Positions 1 through 8,008 are shown, numbered from the stretch's first letter. The stretch is 33,361 bases of DNA from Planctomycetia bacterium (GCA_030527015.1 JAUNBR010000051.1:1-33361); one strand, 5' to 3'. Notes: a model not told the origin generated them from the letters alone. Numbers and translations are program-made.

Positions 1-96
1 GGCATGAAAAGTGGCTTGAAAAATGGTGCGAAAAGCGGCATGAAAAGTGGTATGAAAAATCGAATGAAAAATGGTAAGGTAAATGGTGAGAAGAAA
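1..96. repeat. 12-bp tandem repeat
   Basis: Eight consecutive 12-base units of the form GGcaTGAAAAgT, with A/T/G variation at the variable positions. The period is a whole number of codons, so unit gain or loss would keep the reading frame. The left boundary lies outside the window. Confidence 0.75.
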
Positions 97-114
97 AGCT
101 CTTCACGGAAATAA
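1..114 (+). CDS. C-terminal tail of a repetitive Lys/Gly-rich protein (5' end outside window)
   Basis: From base 1 a reading frame runs 37 codons to a TAA at 112-114. It is built of 12-base tandem units encoding a tetrapeptide of the form [M/L/A]-K-[S/N]-G (GMKSGLKNGAKSG and so on), degenerating into a basic end, EKKSSSRK. A terminator hairpin starts 18 bases after the stop, which supports a plus-strand gene ending here. The repeat is also open in another plus frame (EKW-type tetrapeptides, stop at 75-77) and on the minus strand, so the frame is a preference. No family is recognised. A basic repetitive tail could bind nucleic acid or a surface polymer, but nothing in view decides this. Confidence 0.4.
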   Translation, partial: GMKSGLKNGAKSGMKSGMKNRMKNGKVNGEKKSSSRK

Positions 115-131
115 ATTTTCATTCCTTATAT

Positions 132-170
132 AAAAAATCACTTTGGGAATATTTCCCGGGGTGATTTTTT
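132..170 (+). terminator. Rho-independent terminator, probably bidirectional
   Basis: The outer stem AAAAAATCAC (132-141) pairs exactly with GTGATTTTTT (161-170). An inner GGGAA/TTCCC stem sits inside. The A-run on the left and T-run on the right allow termination on either strand. It lies just after the stop at 114 and before the sigma-factor promoter. Confidence 0.8.
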
Positions 171-176
171 GTGTAC

Positions 177-205
177 TTGAACAGCGGGCAAGAAAATGCT
201 ATAAT
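177..205 (+). promoter_or_regulatory. Sigma-70-type promoter for the ECF sigma / kinase pair
   Basis: TTGAAC at 177-182 and a perfect TATAAT at 200-205, with a 17-base spacer. It lies about 165 bases before the sigma-factor ATG. The transcript would carry the palindromic repeat at 216-322 in its 5' leader. Only four of six -35 bases match the consensus. Confidence 0.55.
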
Positions 206-215
206 ACGAAATAAT

Positions 216-322
216 TATACGCACAATAAATTTCCGCATTCTCTGTTCGCCGATAGGCAGGCCGATATTTTTGCTTCGCTGAAAATGCTCAGGACGTGAA
301 AATTTATGGTGCATCGGGTATA
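216..322. repeat. Dispersed palindromic element, copy 1 (both ends alike)
   Basis: Member of the ~105-bp family described under the copy at 3553. Both ends carry the GCAC-ATAAATTT type of terminus, so this copy is more symmetrical than most. The left end lacks the CCGAT pentamer. The core carries the extra GCCGATAGGCAGG segment of the longer subfamily. It lies in the leader of the sigma-factor transcript. Confidence 0.75.
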
Positions 323-368
323 AAACCACACTATAAGATAAAGTAAAAACAAGAAAACAGGTGGTAAA

Positions 369-968
369 ATGCCAGACCCCAAAGAAGAGGCGGAAAACCT
401 TTGGAGCAACGATTTTTGGAAGTACCAGGACAGGCTGATGATTCTGGCGGCGAGGAATCTTCATCCGATGCTCCGTCGGCGTTTTTCCGTGGAGGATGTG
501 GTGCAGGACGCACTCATGGCGGCGTGTAAACGGAAAGAATTTTTTCTGAACTGCCCGGAAATACCCGTTTACATTAAACTGCGCACGATTCTGCTTCAAA
601 CGATCACGGACCACGAACGCAAACATTTACAGAGCAAAAAAAGAGACGCATATAAAGAACGTGATTTTAGCCCCCCGGAGGCAGGTTCCACCTCCGCTGA
701 GGTTTATTGGGAACAGTTCGCCGAGTCGATTACGTCTCCCCTTTCCAGGCTGGTCCGAGAAGATCGGCACGCATTACTCAGGAATGTTTTGGAAGCTCTT
801 CCGGAAAATGATCGACAGATTTTAACGCTGCGACATTTTGACGGTATGTCGAATCAAGAATGCGCCGAAGTGCTGGAAATCGAGCCAAAAACCGCCAGCA
901 TCCGTTACGTGCGGGCTTTACAGCGTCTGAAAAATAAATTGACCGAATTATCTGAGTTTCGACTATGA
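369..968 (+). CDS. ECF-type RNA polymerase sigma factor
   Basis: A 199-residue sigma-70 family protein. Region 2 (about residues 20-95) contains RRFSVEDVVQDALMAA, the helix that contacts core polymerase and the -10 element. A linker of some 30 residues follows. Region 4 (about 130-195) has LPENDRQILTLRHFDGMS and a helix-turn-helix, for -35 recognition. Regions 1 and 3 are absent, as expected for the extracytoplasmic-function class. AGGTGG lies 4 bases before the ATG. The stop overlaps the start of the kinase gene (ATGA), so the two are translationally coupled. No anti-sigma factor is adjacent; ECF sigma factors linked to Ser/Thr kinases are known in Planctomycetes, where the kinase is thought to control the sigma factor. 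Target promoters are unknown. Confidence 0.88.
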   Translation: MPDPKEEAENLWSNDFWKYQDRLMILAARNLHPMLRRRFSVEDVVQDALMAACKRKEFFLNCPEIPVYIKLRTILLQTITDHERKHLQSKKRDAYKERDFSPPEAGSTSAEVYWEQFAESITSPLSRLVREDRHALLRNVLEALPENDRQILTLRHFDGMSNQECAEVLEIEPKTASIRYVRALQRLKNKLTELSEFRL

Positions 969-3325
969 ACGATACCCCTGCTCTGGAAGAGTTAATTGAG
1001 TTATTTCTGGAAGAGTGCCGTCACGGTAAAATGACGGATGTGGAGAGTTTTATTGCCCGGTATCCTAACGAGGAAAAATCACTCCGGGAACTTCTTCCCC
1101 TGATGCTGGAAATGGAAGGCTGGGGAAATCAAAAACTCCGTGAACGGGGAATGAAACCACCTGCTGGGTTTACCAGTCCGGCAGATTTTGACGCGTTTTT
1201 AAATGATTCGGACGCGGAATGTCCCGCACCGACGGATCTGCCCAACACGGATTACCATCTTCTGAAGAAAATCGGTCACGGCGGAATGGGTGTGGTTTAT
1301 GAGGCCATACAGCGTTCCTTAAACCGAAAGGTGGCCGTCAAATTACTCTCTCCGCGCCTGGTTTCTGACGCACGGCAAAGAAAGCAGTTTGAGCAGGAAG
1401 CGCGCGTCATCGCCATGCTGCATCACCCGAATATCGTGAAAATCTTTAGCGCGGGCAGCGACGCTGGATTCTGCTATTACGCCATGGAACTGATTGACGG
1501 CAGAGGCCTGAATCAGTGCACGTTCGATAATCCGCGCGACGTGGCCGCCGTGGGGCTTCAGGCCGCAGAAGCTTTGGCTTACGCGCACCGATGTAAGGTC
1601 ATGCATCGGGATATTAAACCTGCGAATCTTCTTCTCGACGCACAGCGTGAACTGCACGTCAGTGATTTCGGAATCGCCTGCGTCCTTTCCGAAAAAAATG
1701 AAATGAAAGAAAACGTCGGCTCCCAGAGTGGGACACCACGTTATATGGCACCGGAACGAATATGCCAGGGGATAAACTCATTTTCCTCGGATCAATATTC
1801 CCTGGGAGTGACCCTTTACGAACTTATCGCAGGAACCCCATTTCTTTGTGAAGAGTCTCCCCAGACGCTGCTGTCATGCATTCGTCAGGGGCGCATTCCA
1901 CCACTAAAATGCAGTGAACCAGACTTCGCGGCGATCATCCATAAATGCATTCAGACGCGTCCCGAAGATCGTTACGCAAGCATGGAGGATCTCGCGGAAG
2001 ATTTGCGGCGTTTTCTGAACCATGAGCCGATTCATGCCACGACCGTTTCTCCCATGCGGCGTCTGGTGCTCTGGATGCGCAGGAAACCTGCCGTGGCCGC
2101 CCTGAGTTTTGCATCTCTGTTCTGCGCTCTGGCGTTTATCGTCGCGCTCATCGTGGGACTGGCCCGTACCTCGTCGGCGCTAAAATTAGCAGAAGAAAAT
2201 GCTTCCGTCGCGGACGCCACGCTGACGAATATTTTCCAGCACGTCGAAACGCAGATTCCTTCCCACAGCGGAACCCGTCTTCTGGCCACATTAATGCCTT
2301 ATTATCAGAATATCGCGCAGCAGCGAAACTTACCCGATTCACAGATCCTCCATGCGAATAACATCATCGGAACGTACGCCCTGCGCGCCGGAGATTACAG
2401 ACTGGCAGAGACCGTTTTTCGAGAACTCTCTGCCCGACACGACGATGCGTTTTTTCTGAACCAACTTTCTTATGCACTGCGACAGCAGGGAAAAGTAACG
2501 GAGGCGGATCTCCTTTCCCGGAAAGTTGTTGAGAAGTTCGCCGACTCGAAAAATCCCGCCGAACGTTTAGAGGCGGTGCGCGCGCTGGAAATTCTCGCCG
2601 ACGCGGCCGATATTTCTGACTTTCACGATTCTGACACACGGGAAAACTTGTCCACGAATCCTGATTTAATCAGAGCTTTTCAGATGATTCAGTCTCTGCT
2701 GCACACGGATCCCAAAAATCCTGAATACCGTTTTCACTTCGCCTCCATTCTCGCGGTTCATCCTCGGTTATTTCGTTCCACGCGTATTGCCGGAGTGGAA
2801 CCGAACGCGATCGTGCTGCTGAATGAATTGGCCGAGGAATTTCCAGAACGTCCGGAATATGGCTTGGCGCTGGTCGACAGCATGGAAAGGAAACTGTATT
2901 ATTCCCAGCGAATACGCAGCCGAGATGAAGAGGCGCTGGCCGTCGCGCTGAGAATGTCGGACCACCTTCTTGGCCGATTCCCCAACACGCCAAAAGTCGT
3001 TTCTTCCGTAGTACGTTTCCGCCAGCGGTACCTTTTCATTCTCCGAAAAACCGGGCAGGAGACCGAAGCGCGTCGGGAAATGGAGCGTCTGATCGGAATG
3101 CTGGAAATTCTTTTCCATAATCCAGAAGTTTCGCAAGCGGTGCTGGAATCCCTGCTTCAGTTACAATTTCAGCGACTGGAATTGGCCGTTCGAGACGGAC
3201 GTCTTGATGAATCCGAACGGCTTTTGCAAAAAATAGAGCGTGAACTAAAACAGTATGACGGCACGTTCCAAGAAGAGTTTCATCGCCGCTTCATCGAATT
3301 ACGGGAAAAACATCAAAAAAAATGA
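965..3325 (+). CDS. Membrane-anchored Ser/Thr protein kinase (PknB-like) with helical C-terminal sensor region
   Basis: A 786-residue Hanks-type kinase. An acidic N-terminal segment (1-95) precedes the catalytic domain (about 98-352). Motifs seen: glycine loop GHGGMG (104-109), VAVK with K126, HRDIKPAN (214-221), DFG (234-236), GTPRYMAPE (257-264). All catalytic residues are present, so it should be active. One membrane segment follows at about 377-400. The remaining ~385 residues are helical and TPR-like (for example AGDYRLAETVFRELSARH) and would lie outside the cytoplasm, plausibly sensing or binding partners. The gene overlaps the sigma factor by 4 bases, which suggests one signalling unit in which the kinase acts on the sigma factor. 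The last point is inference. Confidence 0.9.
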   Translation: MNDTPALEELIELFLEECRHGKMTDVESFIARYPNEEKSLRELLPLMLEMEGWGNQKLRERGMKPPAGFTSPADFDAFLNDSDAECPAPTDLPNTDYHLLKKIGHGGMGVVYEAIQRSLNRKVAVKLLSPRLVSDARQRKQFEQEARVIAMLHHPNIVKIFSAGSDAGFCYYAMELIDGRGLNQCTFDNPRDVAAVGLQAAEALAYAHRCKVMHRDIKPANLLLDAQRELHVSDFGIACVLSEKNEMKENVGSQSGTPRYMAPERICQGINSFSSDQYSLGVTLYELIAGTPFLCEESPQTLLSCIRQGRIPPLKCSEPDFAAIIHKCIQTRPEDRYASMEDLAEDLRRFLNHEPIHATTVSPMRRLVLWMRRKPAVAALSFASLFCALAFIVALIVGLARTSSALKLAEENASVADATLTNIFQHVETQIPSHSGTRLLATLMPYYQNIAQQRNLPDSQILHANNIIGTYALRAGDYRLAETVFRELSARHDDAFFLNQLSYALRQQGKVTEADLLSRKVVEKFADSKNPAERLEAVRALEILADAADISDFHDSDTRENLSTNPDLIRAFQMIQSLLHTDPKNPEYRFHFASILAVHPRLFRSTRIAGVEPNAIVLLNELAEEFPERPEYGLALVDSMERKLYYSQRIRSRDEEALAVALRMSDHLLGRFPNTPKVVSSVVRFRQRYLFILRKTGQETEARREMERLIGMLEILFHNPEVSQAVLESLLQLQFQRLELAVRDGRLDESERLLQKIERELKQYDGTFQEEFHRRFIELREKHQKK

Positions 3326-3394
3326 CTTCATCTCTTCCCACACACTCTCCACCGCCGAAATCCCTCCTCTCATTTATTTCTCGATTTTTTTGGG

Positions 3395-3844
3395 GGATCC
3401 GTGGACGAAGGACGAAGTCCGCAGTTCCGGAAATAAAAGACGTTCCGACGGATATTCTGTTTTTCTCGTCTCCATGTCCGTCAAAAGTGTCTTTACGTCC
3501 GACGGTGGGACGTTCTATTTTTCCCGTCCTCACGTGTGGCTGGATGTTCTTTTAAACCCGATGCACTATAAAATTCCGATTCACAGGCATTTTGCTTTGC
3601 TGAAAATGCCTGCATTCAGAGCCGTACAAAACGGAAATTTAAAGTGGAATCAGTATATTTTTCCGTGCGTGACGGGAAATCTTCGGATATTTTTACGCTC
3701 GGAAGCAGCGGAGGCTTTTCGTCCGGCGTTCATACGATTTACAGGCGGGCACTGCGCGTCAACAGACGGTGACGTTTTGTGAAAGCGGAAAACTGGTCCT
3801 CTTTCTTTTCGGGATTACGGATTTCGTCCTTCGTCCACGGCTCC
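3395..3844. repeat. 27-bp inverted repeat bracketing 396 bp
   Basis: The left arm at 3395-3421 (GGATCCGTGGACGAAGG...) and the right arm at 3818-3844 are reverse complements at 25 of 27 positions. Weaker similarity continues on both sides of each arm. The interior contains one dispersed palindromic element and no credible gene. It may be a decayed mobile element or two inverted copies of a second repeat family. Confidence 0.65.
3553..3657 (+). repeat. Dispersed palindromic element, copy 2 (typical)
   Basis: A typical 105-bp copy. Order of parts: left terminus (CCGATGCACTATAAA), AATTCCG arm, hairpin GGCATTTT-loop-AAAATGCC with a GCTTYGCTG loop, CAGAGCCG block, CGGAAATTTAAA arm, right terminus ending CAGTATA. 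Left end and reversed right end align as imperfect terminal inverted repeats of about 26 bp starting TATAC. The plus orientation is defined here as left terminus first. Confidence 0.85.
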
Positions 3845-4091
3845 GCTGAGGAAAATGAAAAAGAGGTGAAGAACGTACGGTGTGGTGTGGGAGAAAATTT
3901 TTAAATGCTGATTTTTTCTCTCGCCCTGCCCTGCTCGAATATCGGATCCGGTCTTTCCCAGAGGTGTAAAATAAATATGGTTACATATATCGTTACTGCC
4001 CCTCTTGCAGAATCCGCTGAAACGTTTAAAATTAGAAAAGTATGTTTTTTGTGAATCCATCTTTTCATCATTTATTTAGGACGTGTTAAAT

Positions 4092-5522
4092 ATGAAATCA
4101 GTAAAAAAATCATTGTCTTCTCGGCCGATGACGATGTTCGAAAAAATTTGGAAAAATCATGTCGTATATGAAGAGGAAGGGAAGCAGTCGTTAATATATA
4201 TAGACCTTCATCTTTTACATGAGGTGACCAGTCCACAGGCTTTTGAGGGACTGCGACTTGCGGGGCGGAAAGTTCGGTGTCCTGAAAAAACTTTTGCGGT
4301 GGCCGACCATAATGTGCCCACGACGGATCGTTCGTTGCCCATTTTGGATGAAGTTTCGAAGAAGCAGATCGATACATTACGGCAAAACGCGCAAGATTTT
4401 GGGATTACTTATTTTGATGTTAACGATATTCGTCAGGGGATATGTCATGTCGTGGGGCCAGAACAGGGACTGACGCAGCCTGGAATGACGATCGTCTGTG
4501 GAGACAGTCACACGGCCACACACGGTGCTTTTGGCGCACTGGCTTTCGGAATCGGCACGAGTGAAGTCGAGCATGTTTTGGCCACGCAAACACTTTTACA
4601 GTATAAGCCGAAAACCATGGAAATCCGAGTTATCGGAGCACTTTTGCCGGGAGTTACCGCGAAAGATCTTATTTTGTATATTATCGGGAAAATTGGCGTC
4701 AGCGGGGGAACGGGATATTGTATCGAGTATACGGGGCCTGTGATTCGCGAGTTGAGTATGGAATCCCGAATGACGTTATGTAATATGTCGATCGAAGCGG
4801 GTGCCCGGGCAGGAATGGTAGCTCCGGATGTAAAAACATTTCGGTATCTTTTGAATCGGCCATATGTTCCTGTCGTTCCGGATCTTAAAGCGGTGGTAAC
4901 TCGCTGGAGGCAGCTTGCCACGGATGAAGGCGCGGCGTATGATCGTGTCGAAATTTTTGACGCGTTAAACATTCAGCCGCAGGTTACGTGGGGAACGAAT
5001 CCCGGGCAGGTGGTCGCGGTGGATCAGCGGATTCCGATTGCGGAAGAGTTTTTGGATGAAACGCAGAGGAAATCGTGTCGCGCAGCACTGGAGTATATGG
5101 GATTTAAGGGGGGAGAACCGATTACGTCCATTTCGGTGGATTATGTTTTTATTGGTTCGTGCACGAATGGGCGAATCGAAGATTTACGGGCCGCGGCCAG
5201 TGTACTGAAGGGCAGAAAAGTAGCGGATCATGTGACGGCGATTGTCGTACCTGGCTCTGGTCTGGTGAAGCGGCAGGCGGAAAGAGAAGGACTGGACAAA
5301 ATTTTTAAGGAAGCAGGTTTTTCATGGCGAGAGGCTGGATGCAGCATGTGTCTGGCGATGAATCCAGATCGGCTGAAACCTTATCAGCGAGCTGCTTCCA
5401 CGAGTAATCGGAATTTTGAAGGTCGTCAAGGAAAATTAGGGCGTACCCATCTGGTTTCTCCTGAAATGGCGGCGGCCGCGGCGGTGGCCGGACATTTTGT
5501 TGACTTTCGAGATGATTTTTAA
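4092..5522 (+). CDS. leuC: 3-isopropylmalate dehydratase large subunit
   Basis: A 476-residue LeuC-type aconitase-family enzyme. With LeuD it isomerises 2-isopropylmalate to 3-isopropylmalate in leucine synthesis, in the cytoplasm. The N-terminal block [12 protein letters not shown] and substrate-loop region [21 protein letters not shown] are typical. The [4Fe-4S] ligands are the Cys in [11 protein letters not shown] (about residue 357) and the pair in CSMC (417, 420). The end, [22 protein letters not shown], is characteristic of LeuC rather than aconitase. ATG 4092 is chosen because AGGA lies 10 bases upstream; a GTG at 4083 would add three residues, and ATG 4128 or 4134 would better match usual family length. 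No leuD is in view, so the small subunit must be encoded elsewhere. Confidence 0.93.
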   Translation: MKSVKKSLSSRPMTMFEKIWKNHVVYEEEGKQSLIYIDLHLLHEVTSPQAFEGLRLAGRKVRCPEKTFAVADHNVPTTDRSLPILDEVSKKQIDTLRQNAQDFGITYFDVNDIRQGICHVVGPEQGLTQPGMTIVCGDSHTATHGAFGALAFGIGTSEVEHVLATQTLLQYKPKTMEIRVIGALLPGVTAKDLILYIIGKIGVSGGTGYCIEYTGPVIRELSMESRMTLCNMSIEAGARAGMVAPDVKTFRYLLNRPYVPVVPDLKAVVTRWRQLATDEGAAYDRVEIFDALNIQPQVTWGTNPGQVVAVDQRIPIAEEFLDETQRKSCRAALEYMGFKGGEPITSISVDYVFIGSCTNGRIEDLRAAASVLKGRKVADHVTAIVVPGSGLVKRQAEREGLDKIFKEAGFSWREAGCSMCLAMNPDRLKPYQRAASTSNRNFEGRQGKLGRTHLVSPEMAAAAAVAGHFVDFRDDF

Positions 5523-5528
5523 TCGTTT

Positions 5529-5632
5529 TATATCCGATACACTATAAAATTCCGCTTCCCTGGCATTTTTCTTCGCTGAAAATGCCTGCGTTCAGAGCCG
5601 CACAGAATGTGAATTTAGAGTGTGGAACCATC
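5529..5632 (+). repeat. Dispersed palindromic element, copy 3
   Basis: Near-consensus copy beginning 7 bases after the leuC stop. The right terminus lacks the final GTATA and ends in GGAACCATCA, just before the Nif3 ribosome-binding site. It fills nearly all of the leuC-nif3 gap. Confidence 0.85.
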
Positions 5633-5648
5633 ATTAGGAAAAGATAAG

Positions 5649-6491
5649 ATGCGCGTTTCAGATATATGTGATTTTATGCGGGAATTTGCTCCGCCGGCCT
5701 TAAGTGAATCGTGGGATAATACGGGTTTATTATTGGGAGATCCTGCAGAGGAAATTCAGCGTTTAATGACCTGTCTTACTCTCACGCCGGAGACCGTCGG
5801 GGAAGCTGTCCGCGAAAAAGCAGACATGATCATTTCCCATCATCCCATGCCGTTTCGCCCTGTTTCTCAGATTACTTCTGAAAATTCCGTCGGACGCATC
5901 CTTCGGGAACTGATTCGTGCGGACATCGCGCTTTATTCTCCGCACACTTCTTTTGACTCCGCCTCACGAGGCATTAATCAGCAGATCGCAGAAGGCCTGC
6001 GCCTGACGGGGATTACTTCTCTGCTGCCCTGTGAAATGAAAAAACAGACGGAAGAGTACCAGCATTCCGTTCCCGGCTCCCACGCCGAATATTCTGTGGT
6101 GGGAACGGGAAGAATCGGAAGTTTCCCGGAACCAATTACACTGCAGACGTGCCTGAGAATAGTAAAAACTTTTTTCGCTTTACCGTATGTGCAGTATGTC
6201 GGAGATTTAAAGCAAAAAGTTCAAAAAATCGCTGTCGGATGCGGCGCGGCGGGAGATTTTCTTCGTCATGCGGTTCGTGAAAACTGTGATCTTTTCCTGA
6301 CCGGAGAAACGAATTACCATACGCAGCTGGAAGCGAAAGCCTCTGGCGTTTCTCTGATTCTCATGACGCATTTTGCCAGTGAACGTTTTGCCTGCCTGAA
6401 TCTTGCCGCGATTCTTCGGGAACGCTTCCCGAATTTACAGTACGTCTGGGGAAGTCAGGAAGAATCGGATCCTCTGCATACGTTTTTTTGA
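5649..6491 (+). CDS. Nif3-like dinuclear metal centre protein
   Basis: A 280-residue member of the NIF3/YqfO/DUF34 family, which forms hexameric rings with a two-metal site; its reaction is still poorly defined although members are often labelled GTP cyclohydrolase I type 2. Visible family features are SWDNTGLLLGD (about 21-31), the metal-binding ISHHP (H64, H65), HTSFDSASRGIN, and LTGETNYHTQ near the C-terminus with a further metal-ligand region ending LMTHFASER. ATG 5649 is chosen because AGGA precedes it. A GTG at 5622 in the same frame falls inside the upstream repeat and is unlikely. The gene converges on the SUMF1 remnant, leaving 76 bases and no obvious terminator. Confidence 0.9.
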   Translation: MRVSDICDFMREFAPPALSESWDNTGLLLGDPAEEIQRLMTCLTLTPETVGEAVREKADMIISHHPMPFRPVSQITSENSVGRILRELIRADIALYSPHTSFDSASRGINQQIAEGLRLTGITSLLPCEMKKQTEEYQHSVPGSHAEYSVVGTGRIGSFPEPITLQTCLRIVKTFFALPYVQYVGDLKQKVQKIAVGCGAAGDFLRHAVRENCDLFLTGETNYHTQLEAKASGVSLILMTHFASERFACLNLAAILRERFPNLQYVWGSQEESDPLHTFF

Positions 6492-6567
6492 ACTCTGTCG
6501 TTATGAGGCTTCCGATTCCTTTCTTTTTTTCAGCGAAAACAGCGAAACTGGCAAAAGAGTTTTTCCG

Positions 6568-7152
6568 TCATGGCGTTTTGTCCTCTTCCAGGACGAATCG
6601 GAAACCCACGTCAGGCGCACGTTGGTCGTGCTGCATACAGTGTCGGCTGGCACTGCGGCAGTCATAATATGGACTTTGATAACTTCCGCCGCGGTAAACC
6701 GTTTTGTCACCTTGTGTTTCGGCGGGGGGATCAATTTTCCACGTGGCATCATAAGCTTTCCATTTATCCAGACACCATTCCCATACGTTGCCGTGCATGT
6801 CGTAAAATCCCCATGCGTTGGCTGGTTTTTGGCCGACCATTTGCACTTTTTGATTCGAATTTAATTGATTCCATCCGACTTCAGTGGATACTTTTTGCTC
6901 GCCTTCTAACGACCAGGTTTCCTGTATATGCTCCGGAAGTTTAAAAAATGGGGTTTCGGTTCCCGCGCGACAGGCATATTCCCACTGCGCCTCGGTGGGC
7001 AGCTGAACGTTCCAGCCTTTATCACGCAGTTTTTGGCAAAATTCCAGACACTGCTGCTGGCTGACATGATACATGGGATAAGGGTCACCCGCGCCCATCA
7101 AAAGAAAGTGCGGCCTAAAAAAAACGGGGCGTAACGTTTTCGTGATTTCCAA
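6568..7152 (-). pseudogene. N-terminally truncated SUMF1/formylglycine-generating-enzyme-like domain
   Basis: The frame encodes the C-terminal two thirds of a SUMF1/EgtB/PvdO-type domain: PYPMYHVSQQQCLEFCQKL, VQLPTEAQWEYACRAG, NAWGFYDMHGNVWEWCLD, VYRGGSYQ and VGFRFV, in the correct order. The usual start (WIPGGTFxMGS and the xxYEVTxxQW block, some 60 residues) is missing, and an in-frame stop lies at 7168-7170 directly upstream. The only starts are TTG at 7152 or an internal ATG at 7096-7098, and I see no ribosome-binding site. The VSW motif reads VSQ, and the paired cysteines of true formylglycine-generating enzymes are absent. A dispersed element begins 50 bases upstream. I read it as a decayed gene; a short functional protein is less likely. 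Confidence 0.65.
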
Positions 7153-7201
7153 CAGAAAAACAGAACGCTACAGTTTTTGGCACAAAAAATAGTGTGAAGT
7201 C

Positions 7202-7306
7202 TATACTGATTCTCGTTTCAATTTCCGATTTTTGCGGCTCTGAAACAGGCATTTTTAACGAAACGAAGACGCCGGAGAAGTGGAACTTTATCGTGCATCG
7301 GGTCTA
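7202..7306 (-). repeat. Dispersed palindromic element, copy 4
   Basis: Minus-oriented copy beginning TATACTGATTC and ending GTGCATCGGGTCTA. It lies just upstream of the 5'-truncated SUMF1 frame. Confidence 0.8.
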
Positions 7307-7374
7307 AACTGGCCCGCTTTCATCAGATGCTGCCCACAGATGCGCAGGGAACTTTATCGTGCATCGGGTCTAAA
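7282..7374 (-). repeat. Exact 27-bp direct duplication of an element end
   Basis: The last 27 bases of the copy-4 region (7282-7308, GGAACTTTATCGTGCATCGG...) recur without mismatch at 7348-7374, 66 bases later. The intervening DNA is not repeat-like. It looks like a recent duplication or the right end of a second, truncated copy. Confidence 0.8.
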
Positions 7375-7395
7375 ACGGGGGTATACCCCCGTTTT
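7372..7395. terminator. Perfect 24-bp palindrome, possible bidirectional terminator
   Basis: The left half AAAACGGGGGTA is followed immediately by its exact reverse complement. As RNA it would give a very stable GC-rich hairpin with a short U-run on either strand. It lies downstream of the minus-strand tRNA, so termination of the tRNA transcript is the likeliest role. The palindrome itself is certain; the role is inferred. Confidence 0.55.
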
Positions 7396-7434
7396 GGGAG
7401 AGAAACGAAATGCGAAGAACAAGGAAACAGAAAT

Positions 7435-7465
7435 CATTTCATCCCGTAAATTCAGGGATAAAATG
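7435..7465 (-). other. Hairpin directly 3' of tRNA-Ile
   Basis: CATTTCATCCC at 7435-7445 and GGGATAAAATG at 7455-7465 pair at 10 of 11 positions around a 9-base loop. It starts 4 bases after the tRNA 3' end. There is no strong U-run, so it may be a 3' trailer processing or stabilising structure. Confidence 0.45.
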
Positions 7466-7469
7466 AAAA

Positions 7470-7543
7470 TGCGTGCGCCTGGACTCGAACCAGGGACCTC
7501 CGCCTTATCAGGGCGGCGCTCTAACCAACTGAGCTACGCACGC
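7470..7543 (-). tRNA. tRNA-Ile (GAT anticodon)
   Basis: The minus strand folds as a complete 74-base cloverleaf. Acceptor GCGTGCG pairs with CGCACGC, discriminator base A. D-stem GCTC/GAGC, anticodon stem CCGCC/GGCGG with loop CTGATAA, T-stem CCTGG/CCAGG with loop TTCGAGT. The anticodon GAT is at 7507-7509 and reads ATC/ATT. The CCA tail is not encoded. A TATAAT lies on the minus strand at 7602-7607, about 60 bases upstream, with no clear -35 box. Confidence 0.97.
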
Positions 7544-7654
7544 AAGATTTTGTATGGAAAACAGGTGTTTTTCTTCCTCTTTTTCCTACATCATGTCCAG
7601 TATTATAACAAAAAATAATAACTTGGAAAGGGGGGGAACCCGACGTGTTTTATT

Positions 7655-7762
7655 TTATCTCCGATGCACGATAAAGTTCTGTTTTCCCGGTATTTTGTTT
7701 TATGGAAAATAGCTGTTTTCAGAGCCGCAGAAAATGGAAATTTCATGTGGACGCAGAGTATA
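7655..7762 (+). repeat. Dispersed palindromic element, copy 5
   Basis: Plus-oriented copy with a drifted core (GGTATTTTG...GGAAAATAGC). A second CCGATGCACG follows directly at 7768, as if another copy began in the right end of this one and then decayed. Confidence 0.7.
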
Positions 7763-7979
7763 TTTCCGATGCACGGAAAATTTTTCTTTCTGTTCTGCCA
7801 CGGACAGGGCGAGATTTTTATTTTTCTCGGACGGCAGCAGGTCTGGGGGTGAAAATCCTTCATTTTAATAAAACTCACAATAAAAAATTTTTGAAAATGC
7901 ACGAAAACGAAATTTACATTTATGTACACACAAAAAATTAAAAATTTTTCCTTTTTTTTTATTTTTTCTAAAAAAATGT

Positions 7980-8008
7980 TTGACATAAAAATTCTTTTTG
8001 TGTATAAT
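7980..8008 (+). promoter_or_regulatory. Perfect-consensus sigma-70 promoter
   Basis: TTGACA at 7980-7985 and TATAAT at 8003-8008, separated by exactly 17 bases, within very AT-rich DNA. It lies about 60 bases upstream of the PEP-CTERM gene and should give strong housekeeping transcription, so any on/off control probably acts elsewhere, such as the poly-G run. Confidence 0.88.

Larger units (their letters stand above)
3326..4091. other. Long intergenic stretch with nested repeats
   Basis: A 766-base gap between the kinase and leuC. It holds a 27-bp inverted repeat (3395-3421 and 3818-3844) bracketing a copy of the dispersed element (3553-3657). A GAGAAAA/TTTTCTC hairpin is at 3891-3920. A frame of 175 codons crossing 3255-3782 looks like chance: it overlaps the kinase end and runs through the repeat. 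I see no convincing promoter for leuC. Confidence 0.6.
7153..7469. other. Intergenic stretch between SUMF1 remnant and tRNA
   Basis: Contains one minus-oriented dispersed element (7202-7306), a duplicated 27-bp piece of its end (7348-7374), a perfect 24-bp palindrome (7372-7395) and a hairpin next to the tRNA (7435-7465). No gene is seen. Confidence 0.6.

Noticed and set aside
138..626. A minus-strand frame opposite the sigma-factor gene
   Set aside because: It is antisense to a clear sigma factor and covers the terminator, promoter and a repeat element.
3255..3782. A 175-codon plus-strand frame after the kinase
   Set aside because: It overlaps the kinase end in another frame, passes straight through an inverted-repeat arm and a dispersed element, and has no ribosome-binding site or recognisable domain.
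5622..5648. An earlier GTG start for the Nif3-like gene
   Set aside because: The GTG lies in the right end of a dispersed element, while ATG 5649 has an AGGA ribosome-binding site and matches the family start.
6568..7152. A functional formylglycine-generating enzyme
   Set aside because: The N-terminal third and the catalytic cysteine pair are missing.
7280..7618. A 112-codon plus-strand frame across the tRNA region
   Set aside because: It runs antisense through the complete tRNA-Ile and through the duplicated element ends.
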